From the NCBI RefSeq assembly GCF_000971175.1, contig NZ_BBLY01000001.1, forward strand, positions 917,709 through 981,708: a stretch of DNA of 64,000 nt, written 5' to 3'. This stretch comes from Demequina pelophila. Its GTDB lineage: Bacteria; Actinomycetota; Actinomycetes; Actinomycetales; Demequinaceae. The notes beneath the pieces were generated by a model, which was given only the letters and a program-made list of their open reading frames with translations, ran no database searches and was not told the DNA's origin. Made by a program: the position numbers and the translations under genes. Shown here one piece after another: positions 1-10,041 of this stretch (positions are counted from its first letter, which is position 1; each line of letters begins with the position of its first letter).

Positions 1-4
1 GGCT

Positions 5-802
5 GTGCCTGAGCCGACGACGCCCGCCACGCAGCCGGTCCTGCATGCGACCGGCGTCCGCGTCGTGCTCGGCGACCAGGAGATCCTCCACGGCGTCGAC
101 ATCGACGCCCACCCCGGCGAGGTGGTCGCCCTCATGGGCGGCAACGGCTCCGGCAAGTCGACGCTGGTGCGCGCGCTCGTGGGCGCGATCCCGCTCAGCG
201 GCGGCTCGGTCAAGGTCTTCGGCGGTGACCGCGACCGGGCCGCCCATCGGCGCATCGGATACGTCCCCCAGCGCGTCACCGCCGCCGCCGGCGTGGCCGC
301 GACGGCGCTCGAGGTGGTCGTCTCCGGGCTGCTCGCCGGCGGGCAGCTGTTCGCCCCGCGCCGCGCCACCGAGCGCGCCACGGCCGCCCTGGCGGAGATG
401 GGCGTCGGCTGGCTCGCGCACCGCAACGTCGCCACCCTCTCGGGCGGCCAGCAGCAGCGCGTGCTCATCGCACGCGCCCTGGTCCGCGACCCCAAGCTGA
501 TCTTCCTCGACGAGCCCATGGCCGGCGTCGACGTCCCCACGCAGGACGCCCTCGCGCACACGCTCGAGGAGCACAAGAAGGCCGGCGCCGCCATCGTGAT
601 CGTCCTGCATGAGCTGGGCGCCCTCGCCTCCGTGGTCGACCGCGCGGTGGTGCTCGAGGGCGGCTACGTCACGCACGTGGGAGAACCCCCGACGGCGCTG
701 GGCATGCACGCCCTGCCCGGCCATGAGCACGTCCACGCGCACGAGGGCCCGCAGCCGCCGGAGCGCGCGTTCCTGGAACTGGATCTGGAGGAGGGCGCAT
801 GA
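5..802 (+). CDS. znuC: Zinc/manganese-type ABC transporter ATP-binding protein
   Basis: ATPase of a metal-ion ABC importer, acting on the inner face of the membrane with the permease encoded next. The 265-residue protein shows Walker A (GGNGSGKST, about residues 45-53), the signature LSGGQQQRVLIARAL, Walker B (LIFLDEPMAG) and the switch His in VLHEL. The C-terminal tail is His-rich (HALPGHEHVHAHEG), common in zinc and nickel handling proteins. It starts with GTG at base 5, so its ribosome site and the expected binding-protein gene are largely outside the window. Zinc rather than manganese is inferred from the Zur-like gene two places downstream. Confidence 0.9.
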   Translation: MPEPTTPATQPVLHATGVRVVLGDQEILHGVDIDAHPGEVVALMGGNGSGKSTLVRALVGAIPLSGGSVKVFGGDRDRAAHRRIGYVPQRVTAAAGVAATALEVVVSGLLAGGQLFAPRRATERATAALAEMGVGWLAHRNVATLSGGQQQRVLIARALVRDPKLIFLDEPMAGVDVPTQDALAHTLEEHKKAGAAIVIVLHELGALASVVDRAVVLEGGYVTHVGEPPTALGMHALPGHEHVHAHEGPQPPERAFLELDLEEGA

Positions 803-1644
803 TCGCGCTGCTGGGCGACCCGCTGGTGCAGCGGATGCTCCTGGTCGGAGTGCTCGTGGGCGCCGTGGCGCCCATCGTCGGCACGTACCTGGTGCATCGT
901 CGCATGGCCCTCATGGGCGACGGCGTGGGCCACGTGGCCCTGGCGGGCGTCGCGGCCGGCTGGCTCGCCGGCTCCGCCGCGGGCCTGGCGCAACGGGACG
1001 CGCTCGCGCTCCCGGGCGCGGTGATCTTCGCGATCGCCGGCGCGATCTTCATCGAGCGCATGCGCTCCCAGGGCGGCGCCGCGGACGTCGCGATGGCGAT
1101 CCTCTTCTACGGCGGCATCGCCACGGGCGTGCTGCTCATCGGCATCGCGGGCGGCTCCAACGCGAACCTGCTGGGCTACCTCTTCGGATCGATCTCGACC
1201 GTGAGGTGGCTGGACGTCTGGGTGACCGTGGGCCTCGCCGTGCTCATCCTGGTGGTCGGGCTCGGCCTGCGCCGCGCGCTCTTCGCCGTGACCCACGACC
1301 AGGACTTCGCCCGGTCCACCGGCCTGCCGGTCAGCGTGCTCAACATGATCGTCGCGGTGCTCGCCGCGATCACGATCACCGCCGCGATGCGGGTGGTGGG
1401 TGTGCTGCTCGTCAGCGCGCTGATGATCCTCCCCGTGGCCATCGCCCAGCAGCTCACCCATTCCTTCAACCGGACCATGGTGATCGCCATGGTGATCGGC
1501 ACCGTCCTCACCGTCACGGGCATCTGGATCACGCTGTATCACAACCTGCAGCCGGGCGCGCTGATCGTCGTGCTCGGCGTGATCGCCTATGCTGTCTCCG
1601 CCGTCGGAGCGATGCTGCTGCGACGCAGGAAGGCCAATCGATGA
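799..1644 (+). CDS. znuB: Metal ABC transporter permease, ZnuB/MntB family
   Basis: Integral membrane permease of the ABC-3 family (281 residues, about eight hydrophobic segments) that pairs with the preceding ATPase. Its ATG overlaps the ATPase stop by four bases (ATGA), implying translational coupling. Family features visible are the early GTYLVHRRMALMGDGVGHVALAG segment (coupling region) and the late VGVLLVSALMILPVAIAQ helix. The next gene is a Fur-family regulator in the same transcript, so zinc is the likely substrate. Confidence 0.9.
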   Translation: MIALLGDPLVQRMLLVGVLVGAVAPIVGTYLVHRRMALMGDGVGHVALAGVAAGWLAGSAAGLAQRDALALPGAVIFAIAGAIFIERMRSQGGAADVAMAILFYGGIATGVLLIGIAGGSNANLLGYLFGSISTVRWLDVWVTVGLAVLILVVGLGLRRALFAVTHDQDFARSTGLPVSVLNMIVAVLAAITITAAMRVVGVLLVSALMILPVAIAQQLTHSFNRTMVIAMVIGTVLTVTGIWITLYHNLQPGALIVVLGVIAYAVSAVGAMLLRRRKANR

Positions 1645-2051
1645 CAGCGACCCGCATGACCCGCCAGCGCGCGGCCCTGCTCGACGCGCTCCGCGACGGC
1701 GGGTTCCGCTCCGCACAGGGGTGGCACGAGCGACTGCGCGCGGACGGCTCCACGGTGGGCCTCGCCACCGTCTACCGGGGCCTGCAGGCCCTGTCCGAGT
1801 CGGGCGAGGTGGACACCGTGGTGACCGATTCGGGCGAGACCCTGTACCGCCACTGCGGCCCGGGCGAGGACGAGCACGGCCACCACCACCACCTGCGCTG
1901 CCGCGAGTGCGGCCGCGCGGTCGACATCGACGTGCCCGGCTTCGAGACCATCGTCGCGGAGCTCGCCTCGCACCACGGCTACCGCGACATCTCGCACACC
2001 ATCGAGCTCTCCGGGGTGTGCCCGGAGTGCGCCGCGGCCGCCCGCGACTGA
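1641..2051 (+). CDS. zur: Fur-family transcriptional regulator, probably Zur
   Basis: A 136-residue Fur-family repressor that would sense zinc and control the transporter genes it follows. The start chosen is the ATG overlapping the znuB stop (ATGA); it gives the usual family length. An N-terminal winged helix (TRQRAALLDAL to GLATVYRGLQAL) precedes the metal-binding half, with the HHHH stretch and RCREC around residues 77-88 and a second CPEC near the C terminus, i.e. the two CxxC pairs of the structural zinc site. Fur or Mur is possible, but the zinc-type transporter context favours Zur. Confidence 0.85.
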   Translation: MTATRMTRQRAALLDALRDGGFRSAQGWHERLRADGSTVGLATVYRGLQALSESGEVDTVVTDSGETLYRHCGPGEDEHGHHHHLRCRECGRAVDIDVPGFETIVAELASHHGYRDISHTIELSGVCPECAAAARD

Positions 2052-2587
2052 TGGCCGGAGTCCCCTCCTTCATCTCCGACGGCCCCTGGTGGGGGCTGTT
2101 CGTGTTCCTGTGCGGCGTGGTCTTCTTCCGCACGCAGGGCACCTACTGGATCGCCCGGTGGGCCAGGACGGGGGCCGATGCGGTGGCCGACCGCGCGGAG
2201 GCCCACCACTCCCCTCGGGCCCGGCTGGCGCGCCGCTTCTCCGGGCCCGGCATGGAGCGGGCGCGGGAGGCGATCGAGCGATGGGGCTACCTCGCGATCC
2301 CCGTGTCCTTCCTCACCGTCGGGTTCCAGACCATGGTGAACGCGACCGCCGGGTACACGCGCATGCGCTGGGACCTCTACACCCTCGCGATGATCCCCGG
2401 CTGCCTCGCCTGGGCGACCGTCTACACGCTCGTCTTCCTGGGGTTGTGGGAGGCGTGGTCACGATCTCCGTGGCTGCTCGCCGCCGCCGTGGCCGCCATC
2501 ATCGTGGTCGCGTTCGGCCTCAACCACTGGCGTCGGCGCCGTCGACCCGCCGAGCCGGCCGACGCATCGTCCCCCTACGCGTCGTAG
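2051..2587 (+). CDS. DedA/VTT-family membrane protein
   Basis: Small integral membrane protein (178 residues). The ATG shares its first base with the zur stop (TGATG). Hydrophobic segments lie near residues 13-28, 82-100, 108-130 and 138-155. The central ERWGYLAIPVSFLTVGFQT and NATAGYTRMRWDLYTLAMIPG segments resemble the re-entrant loop and conserved helix of DedA (SNARE-associated/VTT) proteins, thought to move lipid carriers across the membrane. The charged C-terminal tail contains a copy of the GCATCGTCCCC 11-mer. No direct link to zinc is visible; it may simply be the last gene of the operon. Confidence 0.65.
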   Translation: MAGVPSFISDGPWWGLFVFLCGVVFFRTQGTYWIARWARTGADAVADRAEAHHSPRARLARRFSGPGMERAREAIERWGYLAIPVSFLTVGFQTMVNATAGYTRMRWDLYTLAMIPGCLAWATVYTLVFLGLWEAWSRSPWLLAAAVAAIIVVAFGLNHWRRRRRPAEPADASSPYAS

Positions 2588-2836
2588 CGCGGGGTCGCCG
2601 GGGCACGGACGTCGGCCTCGGCCCGCCCCCACCTGTCCGGGACGGTGGAGACCGCACATCCGGCCTCTCTGCGCCCTGCGGGACAGTGCGGACCGATGCA
2701 CGACGACCGCTACGGTCCTCGCTGTCCCGCAGGACGCGACACGCGCATCTCAGCGGTCCTCACTGTCCCGGACCCGCGGGGACGACGAGGGCGGCGGACT
2801 GCGGTGACGCGGGCCGCGACCGAGCGGGATCCGCCC
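2588..2836. other. Convergent intergenic gap holding a nested inverted repeat
   Basis: No gene is seen. The gap lies between the ends of two convergent transcripts (DedA-like and uppS) and is largely taken up by the nested palindrome at 2635-2773. A bidirectional transcription stop is the simplest role. Confidence 0.7.
2635..2773. repeat. Nested inverted repeat, four copies of one 20-base unit
   Basis: Four related units of about 20 bases are arranged symmetrically: two inverted (2635-2655, 2675-2694) and two direct (2714-2733, 2753-2773). The inner pair can form 12 plus 5 base pairs around a 3x3 internal loop (CCTGCGGGACAG against CTGTCCCGCAGG, GGACC against GGTCC). The outer pair can form 9 plus 6 pairs (GTCCGGGAC against GTCCCGGAC). 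The shared core resembles GGTCCTCACTGTCCCG. The convergent setting suggests a double-sided terminator, but the four-unit architecture also resembles a REP-type or protein-binding element. Confidence 0.75.
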
Positions 2837-3592
2837 CTACGCCGCGCCGAACCTCCGGTTGCGCCGCGCGTACTCCTCGATCGCGGCCCACAGGTGCGTG
2901 CGGTCCACGTCCGGCCACAGGGTGTCGCTGAAGACGTACTCCGCGTACGCGGCCTGCCAGGGCAGGAAGTTCGAACTGCGCTGCTCGCCGCTCGACCGCC
3001 AGAACAGGTCCACGTCCGGCATATCAGGCTCGTCGAGGTGCGCGGCGAGCGTCGCCTCCGTCACCTTGTCGGGGTCGATCTCCCCCGCAGCGGCCTTGAG
3101 CGCGATGGCGCGGGCCGCGTCGGCGATTTCCGCGCGGCCGCCGTAGTTGACGCACATCGTGAGCGTCAGCACGGTGTTGTCGCGGGTGAGCTCCTCGGCC
3201 TTCTCGAGCTCCGTGATGACGGACTTCCACAGCTTGGGCCGGCGCCCCGCCCAGCGCACGCGCACGCCCCACGAGTGCATCTCGTCGCGGCGGCGGCGGA
3301 TCACGTCCCGGTTGAAGCCCATGAGGAAGCGCACCTCGTCGGGGCTGCGCTTCCAGTTCTCCGTGCTGAAGGCGTACGCGGAGACGTGCGAGACGCCCAC
3401 CTCGATCGCACCCGCGACCACGTCGAGCAGCGACGCCTCGCCCTGCTCGTGCCCGGCGGTGCGCGGGAGCCCGCGCTCCTTGGCCCAGCGCCCGTTGCCG
3501 TCCATGACGACGGCCACGTGGTGGGGCACCGCGTCGCGCGGCAGGTCGGGCGGCGTGGCACCCGAGGGGTGCGGGAACGGGCGGGACACCAT
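2837..3592 (-). CDS. uppS: Isoprenyl transferase (cis-prenyl diphosphate synthase)
   Basis: Condenses isopentenyl diphosphate units into the long-chain polyprenyl diphosphate lipid carrier for cell-wall synthesis. The catalytic [13 protein letters not shown] motif lies near the N terminus; FSTENWKRS and the C-terminal [14 protein letters not shown] (usually RTSGE..SNFLLWQ) are also present. I prefer ATG at 3592 (251 residues) over GTG at 3598 because a -10-like TAGCCT lies exactly six bases before that ATG. The hexamer overlaps the stop codon of the upstream HAD gene, so uppS may have its own leaderless transcript as well as readthrough from HAD. Confidence 0.93.
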   Translation of the reverse strand: MVSRPFPHPSGATPPDLPRDAVPHHVAVVMDGNGRWAKERGLPRTAGHEQGEASLLDVVAGAIEVGVSHVSAYAFSTENWKRSPDEVRFLMGFNRDVIRRRRDEMHSWGVRVRWAGRRPKLWKSVITELEKAEELTRDNTVLTLTMCVNYGGRAEIADAARAIALKAAAGEIDPDKVTEATLAAHLDEPDMPDVDLFWRSSGEQRSSNFLPWQAAYAEYVFSDTLWPDVDRTHLWAAIEEYARRNRRFGAA

Positions 3593-3598
3593 GCGCAC

Positions 3599-3604
3599 AG
3601 GCTA
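3599..3604 (-). promoter_or_regulatory. Putative -10 element of uppS (leaderless start)
   Basis: TAGCCT on the minus strand, six bases before the preferred ATG. It includes the TAG stop of the HAD gene. No clear -35 box is seen. Confidence 0.45.
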
Positions 3605-4300
3605 GCGGGGCGCGGTCGTGCAGCCGGTGCCGGTCGGCGCGGCGCCTTGGGCGGCCGCGGCCGCCCAGGCCTCGATGGCGGGGTAGAGCTCCGCGAGCGT
3701 CGCGGCGGCCATGGTGACGCGCGCGACGGTCGCCGCGGGGTGGTGGCCCACGAGCGCGGTGTCCGCGCCCAACGACTCGGCGGGCGCCAGGTCGAACTCG
3801 AAGATGTCGCCCACGGAGAGCACCGGGCCCCGACCCAGCGCATCGGCCAGGATCGGCATGAGGCCCAGCGGCTTGCCGGCCCCGCTGACCACGCGCGACA
3901 GGTGCTCGCGCGCGCCCAGGGACTCGAGAGCCTCGTTGAGGCGCGTCTCGGGTGAGTTGGTGACGAGCACGAGGTCCGCGTGGGGCGCGACCCGCGCCAG
4001 GAAGTCGCCGAGCCCGGCCGGCGGCGCGATGGGAGCCTCGTCGGTCGCGAGCAGCTCTCGGCTGCGCAGATAGCCGGCCTGGAGCGCCTCCGGGCCCACC
4101 CCAGTCGCCACAGCCGCGGCGTGAACGGCGTGGTAGGCGTCGCGGTAGCACTCGCCGTTCTCGAAGCGGGCCCGCTCCGCGGCGGCCGCGGCGCGGAAGC
4201 GAGGCCGACGCGCCTCGTCGTCGACACAACGGACGTACGCGTCGATGGGGCCGTCGCCCAGCGCGAGGGTGCCGTCAAAGTCGAAGATGATCGTGGCCAC
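3602..4300 (-). CDS. HAD-family hydrolase (phosphatase-like)
   Basis: A 232-residue haloacid dehalogenase superfamily protein. Motif I is IIFDFDGTLA at residues 4-13, with the nucleophile Asp and acid/base Asp two residues apart; motif II is LVLVTNSPETRL; the motif III/IV region is VLSVGDIFEFDL. An inserted helical cap lies between motifs I and II. The substrate cannot be told. A GTG start is preceded by AAGGAG at good spacing. A palindrome CCACCCTAGGTGG (4340-4352), containing a -10-like TAGGGT on this strand, lies about 40 bases upstream. The gene sits between recO and uppS, otherwise a conserved actinobacterial pair. Confidence 0.8.
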   Translation of the reverse strand: MATIIFDFDGTLALGDGPIDAYVRCVDDEARRPRFRAAAAAERARFENGECYRDAYHAVHAAAVATGVGPEALQAGYLRSRELLATDEAPIAPPAGLGDFLARVAPHADLVLVTNSPETRLNEALESLGAREHLSRVVSGAGKPLGLMPILADALGRGPVLSVGDIFEFDLAPAESLGADTALVGHHPAATVARVTMAAATLAELYPAIEAWAAAAAQGAAPTGTGCTTAPR

Positions 4301-4432
4301 GCAGGGTGCTCCTTGGGTCGGTACGGCCTGGACGTTCGTCCACCCTAGGTGGCGCGAGAGGGCGCTCGGACCCCGCGCGAGTGAACGTCCCGTGAATGCT
4401 CGGCGGGGACCAGCCGCCCCGTTCTGCGTCGG

Positions 4433-5182
4433 CTACGCCCCGGCGCCGCCCGCCTCCCGATCGACCAACGGGAGCGCCCGGATCCGGCGCTCCAGGTGGA
4501 ACTGTGTGTATGCGGCGACCAGGCCCGCGGCCTCGCGGCGATGCCGGCCCGCCGCCGCATCGGCTACCGCCCACGAGCCCTCGAGCAGGGCCGCGAGCAG
4601 GCGCATCGTCTCCGGGGCGGGCGCCGCGGCGCCCGGGGTGCGACAGTCCTCGCACACGGCCCCTCCCCCGGCGACCACGAAGCTGCGGTGGGGCCCGCCG
4701 GCGCCGCAATTGGCACAGTCGTCGAAACTGGGCGCATAGCCGGCGATCGCGAGCGAACGCAGCAGGAACGAGTCGAGCACCAGCCCCACCTCGTGCTCAC
4801 GCCGGCTCAGAACACCCAGCGCGCCGTGGAGCAGTCGGTACTGCGGGTAGGCGGGCTCCTTCTCATGGTCCACCAGCTTGTCCGCCGCCTCGACCATCGC
4901 GGTGGCCGCGGTGTAGAGCGCGTAGTCCGACGCGATCAGGCGCGCATACGGCTCCCGTGTCTCCACCTGGCTGACGATGTCGAGGTTGCGGCCCTCGTAC
5001 AGCTGCACGTCCACCAGCATGAAGGGCTCGACACGCGCGCCCAGCCGGCTGGTGGTGCGGCGCACCCCCTTGGCGACCGCGCGCACCTTGCCGTGGTGGC
5101 GCGTGAGCATGGTGACGATGCGGTCCGCCTCACCCAACTTGTGGGTGCGGAGGACGATCGCGTCGTCACGGTACAAGGGCAC
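4433..5182 (-). CDS. recO: DNA repair protein RecO
   Basis: RecO (249 residues) anneals single strands and helps RecR load RecA in RecF-pathway recombination. The N-terminal OB-fold is recognisable ([23 protein letters not shown], then [16 protein letters not shown] and [12 protein letters not shown]). The middle is helical and carries a zinc-type CxxC pair (CANCG and CEDC near residues 175-199). A GTG start at 5182 is chosen because GACAAT, a plausible -10, lies six bases upstream, with no Shine-Dalgarno sequence. Neighbours HAD and uppS follow on the same strand. Confidence 0.93.
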   Translation of the reverse strand: MPLYRDDAIVLRTHKLGEADRIVTMLTRHHGKVRAVAKGVRRTTSRLGARVEPFMLVDVQLYEGRNLDIVSQVETREPYARLIASDYALYTAATAMVEAADKLVDHEKEPAYPQYRLLHGALGVLSRREHEVGLVLDSFLLRSLAIAGYAPSFDDCANCGAGGPHRSFVVAGGGAVCEDCRTPGAAAPAPETMRLLAALLEGSWAVADAAAGRHRREAAGLVAAYTQFHLERRIRALPLVDREAGGAGA

Positions 5183-5188
5183 CCGGTC

Positions 5189-5194
5189 ATTGTC
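5189..5194 (-). promoter_or_regulatory. Putative -10 element of recO (leaderless start)
   Basis: GACAAT on the minus strand, six bases before the GTG. An exact copy of GGGGACGATGC (5202-5212) lies just upstream, where a spacer or -35 region would be. Confidence 0.4.
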
Positions 5195-5236
5195 CCCCGC
5201 GGGGGACGATGCACGGGCGGGCGGCGCGCGGAGGAA

Positions 5237-5917
5237 TCAGGCCGACGCCGGCGTCGCCGCCCTCTGAGCTGCAGCGACGAGGCCGTCGAGGATCATGCCG
5301 AGCCCGACGTCAAAGGACGATCCGAACGAGTAGCCCGGCTTCATCACGTGGTCGACCGTGAGGCGCACCAGCTGCGGGTACGCGTCCGCGTCGAACGCGG
5401 CGGCGATGTCCTGCGCCACCTCCGCCATGCCCTCGCCGCCTTGGGCTGGCAGCGTCGCCTCCTCGAGGGCGAAGCCGAACACGAAGCTGTCGAGGATCGC
5501 ATAGCCGTGCGCCATGAGCGGCAGCGGCAGCCCGCCGCGGTCGAGCGCGGCGAGCATCGCCTCGTGATGGCGGAGCAGCTCGGGCCCCGGCGCGGTGCGC
5601 GACTCGAGCAGCGGCACGGACCACGGGTGGCTCACCAGCACCGCACGCACGGACCGGCACCGCGCGATGATCGCCTCGCGCCAGTCGAGGTCCTCCCGCG
5701 GCGCCTCCATCTCCGCGAAGATGCGGTCCACCATCAAGTCGAGCAGGCGCTCCTTGCCGTCCACGTGGTGGTAGAGCGTCATGGGCTTGGTGCCCAGCTC
5801 GTCGGCGAGGGCGCGGATGGTGAGCGCCTCGATCCCATCGCGGTCGGCGAGTGCGACCGCGGCCTGGGCGATGCGCTCCGGCGTCAGCCTGGGCCTGCGT
5901 CCTGCCTGGTCAGCCAC
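5237..5917 (-). CDS. TetR-family transcriptional repressor
   Basis: A 226-residue TetR-type regulator. The N-terminal helix-turn-helix is clear (LTIRALADELGTKPMTLYHHVDGKERLLD, residues about 33-62), and the ligand domain resembles the TetR_C class. The GTG start has GGAGAAGAA in front. It is divergent from the oxidoreductase/DUF4386 pair, and two matching palindromes lie in the shared promoter region, so it very likely represses both that pair and itself. The inducer is unknown; an electrophile or hydrophobic compound would suit the oxidoreductase it controls. Confidence 0.88.
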   Translation of the reverse strand: MADQAGRRPRLTPERIAQAAVALADRDGIEALTIRALADELGTKPMTLYHHVDGKERLLDLMVDRIFAEMEAPREDLDWREAIIARCRSVRAVLVSHPWSVPLLESRTAPGPELLRHHEAMLAALDRGGLPLPLMAHGYAILDSFVFGFALEEATLPAQGGEGMAEVAQDIAAAFDADAYPQLVRLTVDHVMKPGYSFGSSFDVGLGMILDGLVAAAQRAATPASA

Positions 5918-5946
5918 CGTTCTTCTCCGAATCTCCCCATCAGGGG

Positions 5947-5975
5947 TTGCGCTTCGTACTAAGTACGCCTAGCGT
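5947..5975 (+). promoter_or_regulatory. Promoter of the oxidoreductase operon
   Basis: TTGCGC (5947-5952) and TAGCGT (5970-5975) are separated by 17 bases, the ideal sigma-70-type spacing. The first TetR-type palindrome lies inside the spacer, so repressor binding would block polymerase. Confidence 0.55.
5955..5967. promoter_or_regulatory. TetR-type operator 1
   Basis: A perfect 13-base palindrome, CGTACTAAGTACG, within the -35/-10 spacer of the oxidoreductase promoter. It shares the CGTAC/GTACG arms with operator 2, 34 bases away start to start. Confidence 0.75.
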
Positions 5976-5988
5976 CGAGGGTATCACT

Positions 5989-6001
5989 CGTACAACGTAC
6001 G
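5989..6001. promoter_or_regulatory. TetR-type operator 2
   Basis: CGTACAACGTACG, perfect CGTAC/GTACG arms around a three-base centre, just downstream of the expected transcription start of the oxidoreductase operon and upstream of the divergent tetR promoter region. Confidence 0.7.
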
Positions 6002-6027
6002 AATGACCACCACAGGGGAGGAACACC

Positions 6028-7101
6028 ATGAACGCCAAGACCACCGACACCAGCCAGACCGCCGCGCAGACCGCTGCCGACCCGGCCGCCGCATCGGCCA
6101 CCGCCGCGCCCACCACCATGACCGCGGCGGTCCAGACCCGCTACGCCGGACCCGAGGAGATCCACGTCGACACGATCGCCGTGCCGAAGCCCGGCGAGGG
6201 CGAGGTCCTGGTCGCGGTGCACGCCGCCGGGGTCGACCGGGGCGTGTGGCACCTCGCGACGGGCCGCCCGCTCGTCATCCGCGCGATCGGCTTCGGGCTG
6301 CGCCGCCCCAAGCAGCCCGTCCAGGGCACCGATGTCGCGGGCGTGGTCGCCGCCGTCGGGGCCGGGGTGACCCGTTTCACGGTGGGCGACGAGGTGTACG
6401 GCACCACCGACGGCACCTACGCCGAGTACGCCGTCGCCAAGGAGGACCGCCTGGCGCTCAAGCCGGCCGCCGCCAGCTTCGCCGAGGCGGGCGCGATGCC
6501 CGTATCCGCGATCGCGGCCCTGCAGGCGGTGCAGGACTCCGCACAGGTCGAGGCGGGACAGCGCGTGCTGATCCTCGGCGCGTCGGGAGGCGTCGGCTCG
6601 TACGCGACGCAGATCGCGGTCGCCGCGGGCGCGACGGTCACCGGCGTCGCGAGCGCCGCGAAGGCGGACCTGGTCCGAGAGCTGGGCGCCGCGCGCGTCA
6701 TCGACTACCGCTCCACCGAGGTCACCGCGCTCGACGAGACCTTCGACGTCATCATCGACACCGGCGGCCTCACCCCGCTGCGCAAGCTCCGCCGCATCCT
6801 CTCCCCCACCGGCACGCTCGTCATCGTAGGAGGCGAGGGCGGCGACGCGCTCCTGGGCGGCTCGGGCCGCTCGCTGGTCTCGGGGCTCGTGTCGATGTTC
6901 TCGAAGCAGCGCATGACCGGCGTCATGACCGCGTCCAACGCGGCGCGCCTCGAGCGCCTGAGCGCGCTGGTCGAGTCCGGCGCCGTCCGCGCCGCGGTGA
7001 CGCGGACCTACCCGCTCGACCGTGCCGCCGATGCGGTCACCGACCTGGCCGCCGGCCGCATCGCGGGCAAGGCCTCCGTCGTCGTCCGCGACGCCCGCTG
7101 A
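6028..7101 (+). CDS. NAD(P)-dependent oxidoreductase, quinone reductase-like MDR family
   Basis: Medium-chain dehydrogenase/reductase (357 residues). The GroES-like half begins at MTAAVQTRYAGPEEIHVD, after an unusual Ala/Thr-rich N-terminal extension of about 30 residues; the Rossmann half has LILGASGGVGSYATQIA as the nucleotide-binding loop. The structural zinc cysteines of alcohol dehydrogenases are absent, so a zinc-independent quinone or enone reductase is more likely. GGGGAGGA lies before the ATG; a later start at MTAAVQ would remove the extension but lacks a good ribosome site. Adjacent to a TetR repressor and twin operators, which suggests an inducible detoxification function. Confidence 0.85.
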   Translation: MNAKTTDTSQTAAQTAADPAAASATAAPTTMTAAVQTRYAGPEEIHVDTIAVPKPGEGEVLVAVHAAGVDRGVWHLATGRPLVIRAIGFGLRRPKQPVQGTDVAGVVAAVGAGVTRFTVGDEVYGTTDGTYAEYAVAKEDRLALKPAAASFAEAGAMPVSAIAALQAVQDSAQVEAGQRVLILGASGGVGSYATQIAVAAGATVTGVASAAKADLVRELGAARVIDYRSTEVTALDETFDVIIDTGGLTPLRKLRRILSPTGTLVIVGGEGGDALLGGSGRSLVSGLVSMFSKQRMTGVMTASNAARLERLSALVESGAVRAAVTRTYPLDRAADAVTDLAAGRIAGKASVVVRDAR

Positions 7102-7150
7102 GCGTCCGCGGCTTCGAACCCCACCGCATCGTCCCCACAGGAGAACCGTC

Positions 7151-7894
7151 ATGAGAATTCGCACCGCCCTCGCCCCCGCCACCGCCGCGCGCCTCGCCGG
7201 CCTGGGCTACATCGCCATCGTGCTGCTCGCGATGGGCGCGAACTTCCTCGTGCGCAACCAGCTCGTCATCCCCGACGACCCGGCCGCGACCATGTCCAAC
7301 ATCGCCGAGAACGCCACCACGTTCCGCTTCGGGATCGCCGGCTTCGCGGCCATCGCGATGATCGACATCGGCATCGCGTGGGCGCTGCACGTGCTGCTGC
7401 GCACCACCGGCGAGCGCCGCTCGCTGCTCGCGGCCTGGCTGCGCGTCGCCTACACGGTGGCCTTCATCCCCGCGATCACCTTCATGTACCTGGCGCTGCA
7501 GTTCGCAACCGGTGGCAACCCGGTCGCCGGCCTCGACGCAGGCCAGCGGGAGGCCTGGACGTCCCTCGCAATGGAGGCCTTCGACATCACCTGGCTGCTC
7601 GCGCTGGTCGCGTTCGGCCTCCACCTGTTGGTGCTCGGCCGCATCCTGGTCGCGTCCCGCATCGGCCCCCGCGTGCTGGGATACGGACTCGGAGTCGCGG
7701 GCGTCGCCTACATCGCCGACACCTTCGCCCACCTGCTGCTCGCCAACTACGCCGACTTCGGAGGCGCGTTCCTCGCGATCGTGGCCACCGCGTCGATCGT
7801 CACCGAAGTGTGGTTCACCGTCTGGCTCCTCATGCGCGCACCGCGCGCGGTGGCGGCCCTCCCCGGCCGGGAGCCGGACCTGGTCGCGGCCTGA
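7151..7894 (+). CDS. DUF4386-family integral membrane protein
   Basis: A membrane protein of 247 residues with six hydrophobic segments (near residues 14-34, 55-78, 95-117, 135-160, 172-192, 200-228), matching DUF4386 proteins of unknown function. ATG at 7151 follows CAGGAGAA, a good ribosome site. It is 49 bases after the oxidoreductase stop and probably co-transcribed with it under TetR control. An exact GCATCGTCCCC (7126-7136) sits directly in front of the ribosome site. Confidence 0.75.
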   Translation: MRIRTALAPATAARLAGLGYIAIVLLAMGANFLVRNQLVIPDDPAATMSNIAENATTFRFGIAGFAAIAMIDIGIAWALHVLLRTTGERRSLLAAWLRVAYTVAFIPAITFMYLALQFATGGNPVAGLDAGQREAWTSLAMEAFDITWLLALVAFGLHLLVLGRILVASRIGPRVLGYGLGVAGVAYIADTFAHLLLANYADFGGAFLAIVATASIVTEVWFTVWLLMRAPRAVAALPGREPDLVAA

Positions 7895-8017
7895 CGCCGC
7901 GATCCGCTGCCCCGTCGCGCCCGCGAGGCACGGCGGGGCGGTCGCGCGTGCTGCCGCCTGCATGGCACTCCTGCGCCCCGGCAGCGGCCTCGCGCATCGT
8001 CCCTGGACACAGAGAAA

Positions 8018-8060
8018 CGCGGGGGCGCCCACGAGGATCGCTCGTGCGGGCGCCCCCGCG
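8018..8060. terminator. Bidirectional hairpin terminator between DUF4386 gene and leuA
   Basis: A long GC stem: a 13-base arm CGCGGGGGCGCCC and its complement, continued by ACGAG/CTCGT after a two-base bulge, closed by a short GATCG loop. It lies between the ends of two convergent genes. Confidence 0.8.
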
Positions 8061-8121
8061 CTCGTTCACGCCCGGCCCGGGTTCTCCGGCGGCGTGACGT
8101 TTCTGGGGCCGATGCGGCGGC

Positions 8122-9980
<1,859 letters not shown>

Positions 9981-9986
9981 GGATCC

Positions 9987-9992
9987 ACCATA
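9987..9992 (-). promoter_or_regulatory. Putative -10 element of leuL-leuA
   Basis: TATGGT on the minus strand, six bases before the leader-peptide ATG. No convincing -35 box. Confidence 0.45.
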
Positions 9993-10041
9993 GCCGATGC
10001 GCGAGCCGGGTCCCGCGCCCGGGTCGCCCGCGCATCGTCCC

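Noticed and set aside
664-2142. A long antisense frame of nearly 500 codons opposite znuB and zur
   Set aside because: Arg/His/Gly-rich composition without domains; it mirrors the well-supported genes on the other strand, a typical high-GC artefact.
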